A stretch of DNA of 64,000 nucleotides, taken from assembly GCF_030929615.1 (NCBI RefSeq), contig NZ_JAVFVU010000003.1, positions 186,001 to 250,000 of the forward strand. The letters are read 5' to 3'. Shown here piece by piece: positions 62,389 to 64,000 of the stretch. Both the position numbers and the translations under genes were made by a program. Under the pieces are notes generated by a model. It made no database searches and had not been told where the DNA came from. It saw only the letters and a program-made list of their open reading frames with translations. Positions within the stretch are counted from its first letter, which is position 1; each line of letters starts with the position of its first letter. The DNA comes from Dyadobacter sp. LHD-138 (GTDB lineage: Bacteria; Bacteroidota; Bacteroidia; Cytophagales; Spirosomataceae).

Positions 62389-63546
62389 ATGTTAGAATTA
62401 CTAATCGGAATATATGCCGGCATTTGTTGGCTTCTAATTAAAAAACTGAAATTAATTCCCTGGAATTTCAACACACAGGTCGTTGTATTTTCCCTGCCAA
62501 TTTTTGGGTCCATAGCACTCATATTAAGCCTTAACTACTTTTGTCCCATCACTTCCGATGTAAAAGTGGGTAATCGAAGTGTAGACATTACCACGCAAAC
62601 ATTGGGAAAAGTAAAAAAAGTATATGTAAAGACTAATCAGGAAGTTAAGAAAGGAGATACACTATTCACACTCGATCCAGTGCCTTTTCAGCAAGAAGTA
62701 AAATCCATTGAAGCACAGATTAGCAATATGAAATCGATGGTTTCGTCCTACAATTCGGACATAGATGCATCGCGAAAAAATATTTCCGGCCTACAAACTC
62801 AGCTTGATTTAAGTAACAAAAGAATAAAACAATATCAAGAGTTGGTAGATTCGGGAGCGGCCAACCGGTTTGATTTGGAACAGGCAATGGCCACTTCACA
62901 AGATTTGGATTCGAGAATTAGTGCGGCGCGTGCGCAACAATCGTCTTTGGAAACCAAATACTATGCAACACATAACGGAGAAAATGCATCGATTGCAGTG
63001 CTAAAAGCAAAATTGGAACAGGCCCAATGGAATCTCTTGCAAACCGTTGTTTTGGCACCCACCGATGGATTCATTCCCAATGTACAATTGAATGAAGGTG
63101 CTATGATGGCTCCCTTTAAGTCGGCCTTTGTTTTAATCCAAAAACAACAATCGATTATCGCATTCTATTCTCAAAATGAATTGGAAGCCGTCAAGCGTGG
63201 TAACGAAGTTGAGTTGGCGCTAAAAACTACCCCGGGAAAGGTCGTGAAAGCTAAATTAGAATATGTCGTAGACGCCACCAGTCAGGGAATCATGAACAAT
63301 GCAGGAGGAATGATTGGGGGCAACGGGTCGACTGCCGGAATTCCAAATACGGCACGAGAATTACCAGAAACTGACGGAAAACTGATCGCAAAATTTGTTT
63401 TGGACGAAACAGAACAGACTTTAACGGTCGGTGCACGAGGTACCGCAGTCATTTATTCTGATAACCTAAAACCGCTGCACCTTATCCGGAAAGTGATGGT
63501 CCGCGTAAATAGCAAACTCAACTACTTAATTCTAAAACTTCATTAA
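62389..63546 (+). CDS. HlyD family secretion/efflux adaptor
   Basis: A 385-residue periplasmic adaptor with N-terminal membrane helices (LLIGIYAGICWLLIKKLKLI and FSLPIFGSIALILSLNYF). The split lipoyl domain is seen in TLGKVKKVYVKTNQEVKKGD and ATDGFIPNVQLNEGAMMAP-like segments, with a long alpha-helical coiled-coil hairpin (about 100-220) between them. The family carries substrates from an inner membrane component to a TolC-type channel, which is encoded by the next gene. The preceding DUF3302 gene marks this as a YiaVW-like set. Confidence 0.9.
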   Translation: MLELLIGIYAGICWLLIKKLKLIPWNFNTQVVVFSLPIFGSIALILSLNYFCPITSDVKVGNRSVDITTQTLGKVKKVYVKTNQEVKKGDTLFTLDPVPFQQEVKSIEAQISNMKSMVSSYNSDIDASRKNISGLQTQLDLSNKRIKQYQELVDSGAANRFDLEQAMATSQDLDSRISAARAQQSSLETKYYATHNGENASIAVLKAKLEQAQWNLLQTVVLAPTDGFIPNVQLNEGAMMAPFKSAFVLIQKQQSIIAFYSQNELEAVKRGNEVELALKTTPGKVVKAKLEYVVDATSQGIMNNAGGMIGGNGSTAGIPNTARELPETDGKLIAKFVLDETEQTLTVGARGTAVIYSDNLKPLHLIRKVMVRVNSKLNYLILKLH

Positions 63547-63547
63547 A

Positions 63548-64000
63548 ATGTTAAAGAAAATAGGTATCACCGGCGCTATTATTTTGAGTATGACCTCTTG
63601 TATTGGTTATAAAAATGCTACACCTGATAACATAGCTGTTTTAAAAAATACGAGCGAGATAAAAGCAAATACCGAAATTCCTGACAAATGGATTCAAGAC
63701 AAAGGACAAGACACCCTTGGCTTTTCTTACCAATGGATGAACGAGCTATTGAATTCAGAATTAGAAGCTTTAATAAACGAAGGGCTTGCGCACAATGCAG
63801 ATATAATCGTTTCCAAGGAGAAACTTAATCAAATAGAATTGTCAATGGATATTGCCGCAAGCAACCTTTATCCAAGCGTGAACGCGTTGGCAAATACAAG
63901 CAATAATCTTGTAAGTGGCAGTCATATTGGAAATTTACAACTGAAGGCTAATTGGGAAGTGGATCTTTGGGGTAAAAATAAATCATCACAAATGTCGATG
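63548..64000 (+). CDS. TolC/NodT family outer membrane lipoprotein, 3'-truncated by the window
   Basis: The frame starts at ATG 63548, one base after the HlyD stop, and runs open to the window end, giving 151 residues. The signal ends in a lipobox (ILSMTSC, Cys18). WMNELLNSELEALINEGLAHNADI and LKANWEVDLWGKNKSSQMS match the beginning of NodT-type outer membrane factors, which are usually about 450-480 residues. It would complete the tripartite export system with the HlyD protein. Confidence 0.88.
   Translation, partial: MLKKIGITGAIILSMTSCIGYKNATPDNIAVLKNTSEIKANTEIPDKWIQDKGQDTLGFSYQWMNELLNSELEALINEGLAHNADIIVSKEKLNQIELSMDIAASNLYPSVNALANTSNNLVSGSHIGNLQLKANWEVDLWGKNKSSQMSM

Noticed and set aside
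1..64000. CRISPR array, insertion sequence, tRNA or rRNA gene
   Set aside because: I found no regularly spaced identical repeats of CRISPR type, no intact transposase, and no tRNA or rRNA sequence by eye. A tRNAscan/Infernal run would be decisive.

Overview
The window reads as a chromosomal segment of a member of the Bacteroidota, most likely of the Cytophagales (Dyadobacter/Spirosomaceae-like). Support: two SusC/SusD pairs under an ECF sigma/FecR switch, a one-protein hybrid two-component system, LytS/LytTR regulation, three secreted proteins with type IX secretion C-terminal domains, and no AGGAGG-type ribosome sites. Gene starts were chosen by eye; assignments rest on motif and family recognition only.

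Region 1 (1-7.5 kb, + strand): a redox-enzyme maturation cluster. An incomplete unknown protein is followed by a ferritin-like VioB-type protein, a LodA/GoxA-like protein (the family that carries the protein-derived cofactor CTQ), a radical SAM/SPASM enzyme overlapping it by 4 bp, and a LodB/halogenase-like flavoprotein 5 bp later. Having both a radical SAM maturase and a flavoprotein next to a LodA-like protein recalls the maturation genes of quinohemoprotein amine dehydrogenase. I rank this as the best candidate for an undescribed system.

Region 2 (7.7-10.5 kb, - strand): a two-gene molybdenum hydroxylase (IorAB type). Region 3 (10.9-27 kb, - strand): a probable polysaccharide utilisation locus in the order sigma factor, FecR, SusC (with STN domain), SusD, SusC (no STN), SusD, and two paralogous GH71/GH99-like proteins with C-terminal sugar-binding-like domains.

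Region 4 (27.2-30.1 kb): an alpha/beta hydrolase, a SnoaL-like protein, a frameshifted DUF4833-type gene and a truncated pentapeptide-repeat gene. Region 5 (30.1-39.1 kb): an RND efflux operon (- strand) divergent from a stress-protein/LytS-LytTR operon (+ strand). The 414-bp intergenic region holds two opposed arrays of ACTGA-type repeats at 21-22 bp pitch, probably LytTR binding sites.

Region 6 (39.2-44.3 kb): stress-type genes (DoxX, phosphoribosyltransferase, tandem universal stress protein, cysteine-rich copper-binding protein) mixed with gene remnants. It includes a TPP riboswitch plus terminator with no thiamine gene behind it, and a small conserved gene whose third codon appears to be a stop (TAG for TGG).

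Region 7 (44.3-56 kb): a large secreted DUF4347/FG-GAP protein, then a cluster with a phage tail-collar-like protein and four probable modifying or unknown genes (formyltransferase-like, unknown, aspartyl hydroxylase-like, sulfotransferase-like), then two further type IX-secreted proteins. Region 8 (56-64 kb): a hybrid two-component regulator, a Crp/Fnr regulator, and the start of an export operon (Spy-like, DUF3302, HlyD, TolC-type lipoprotein) that runs off the end.
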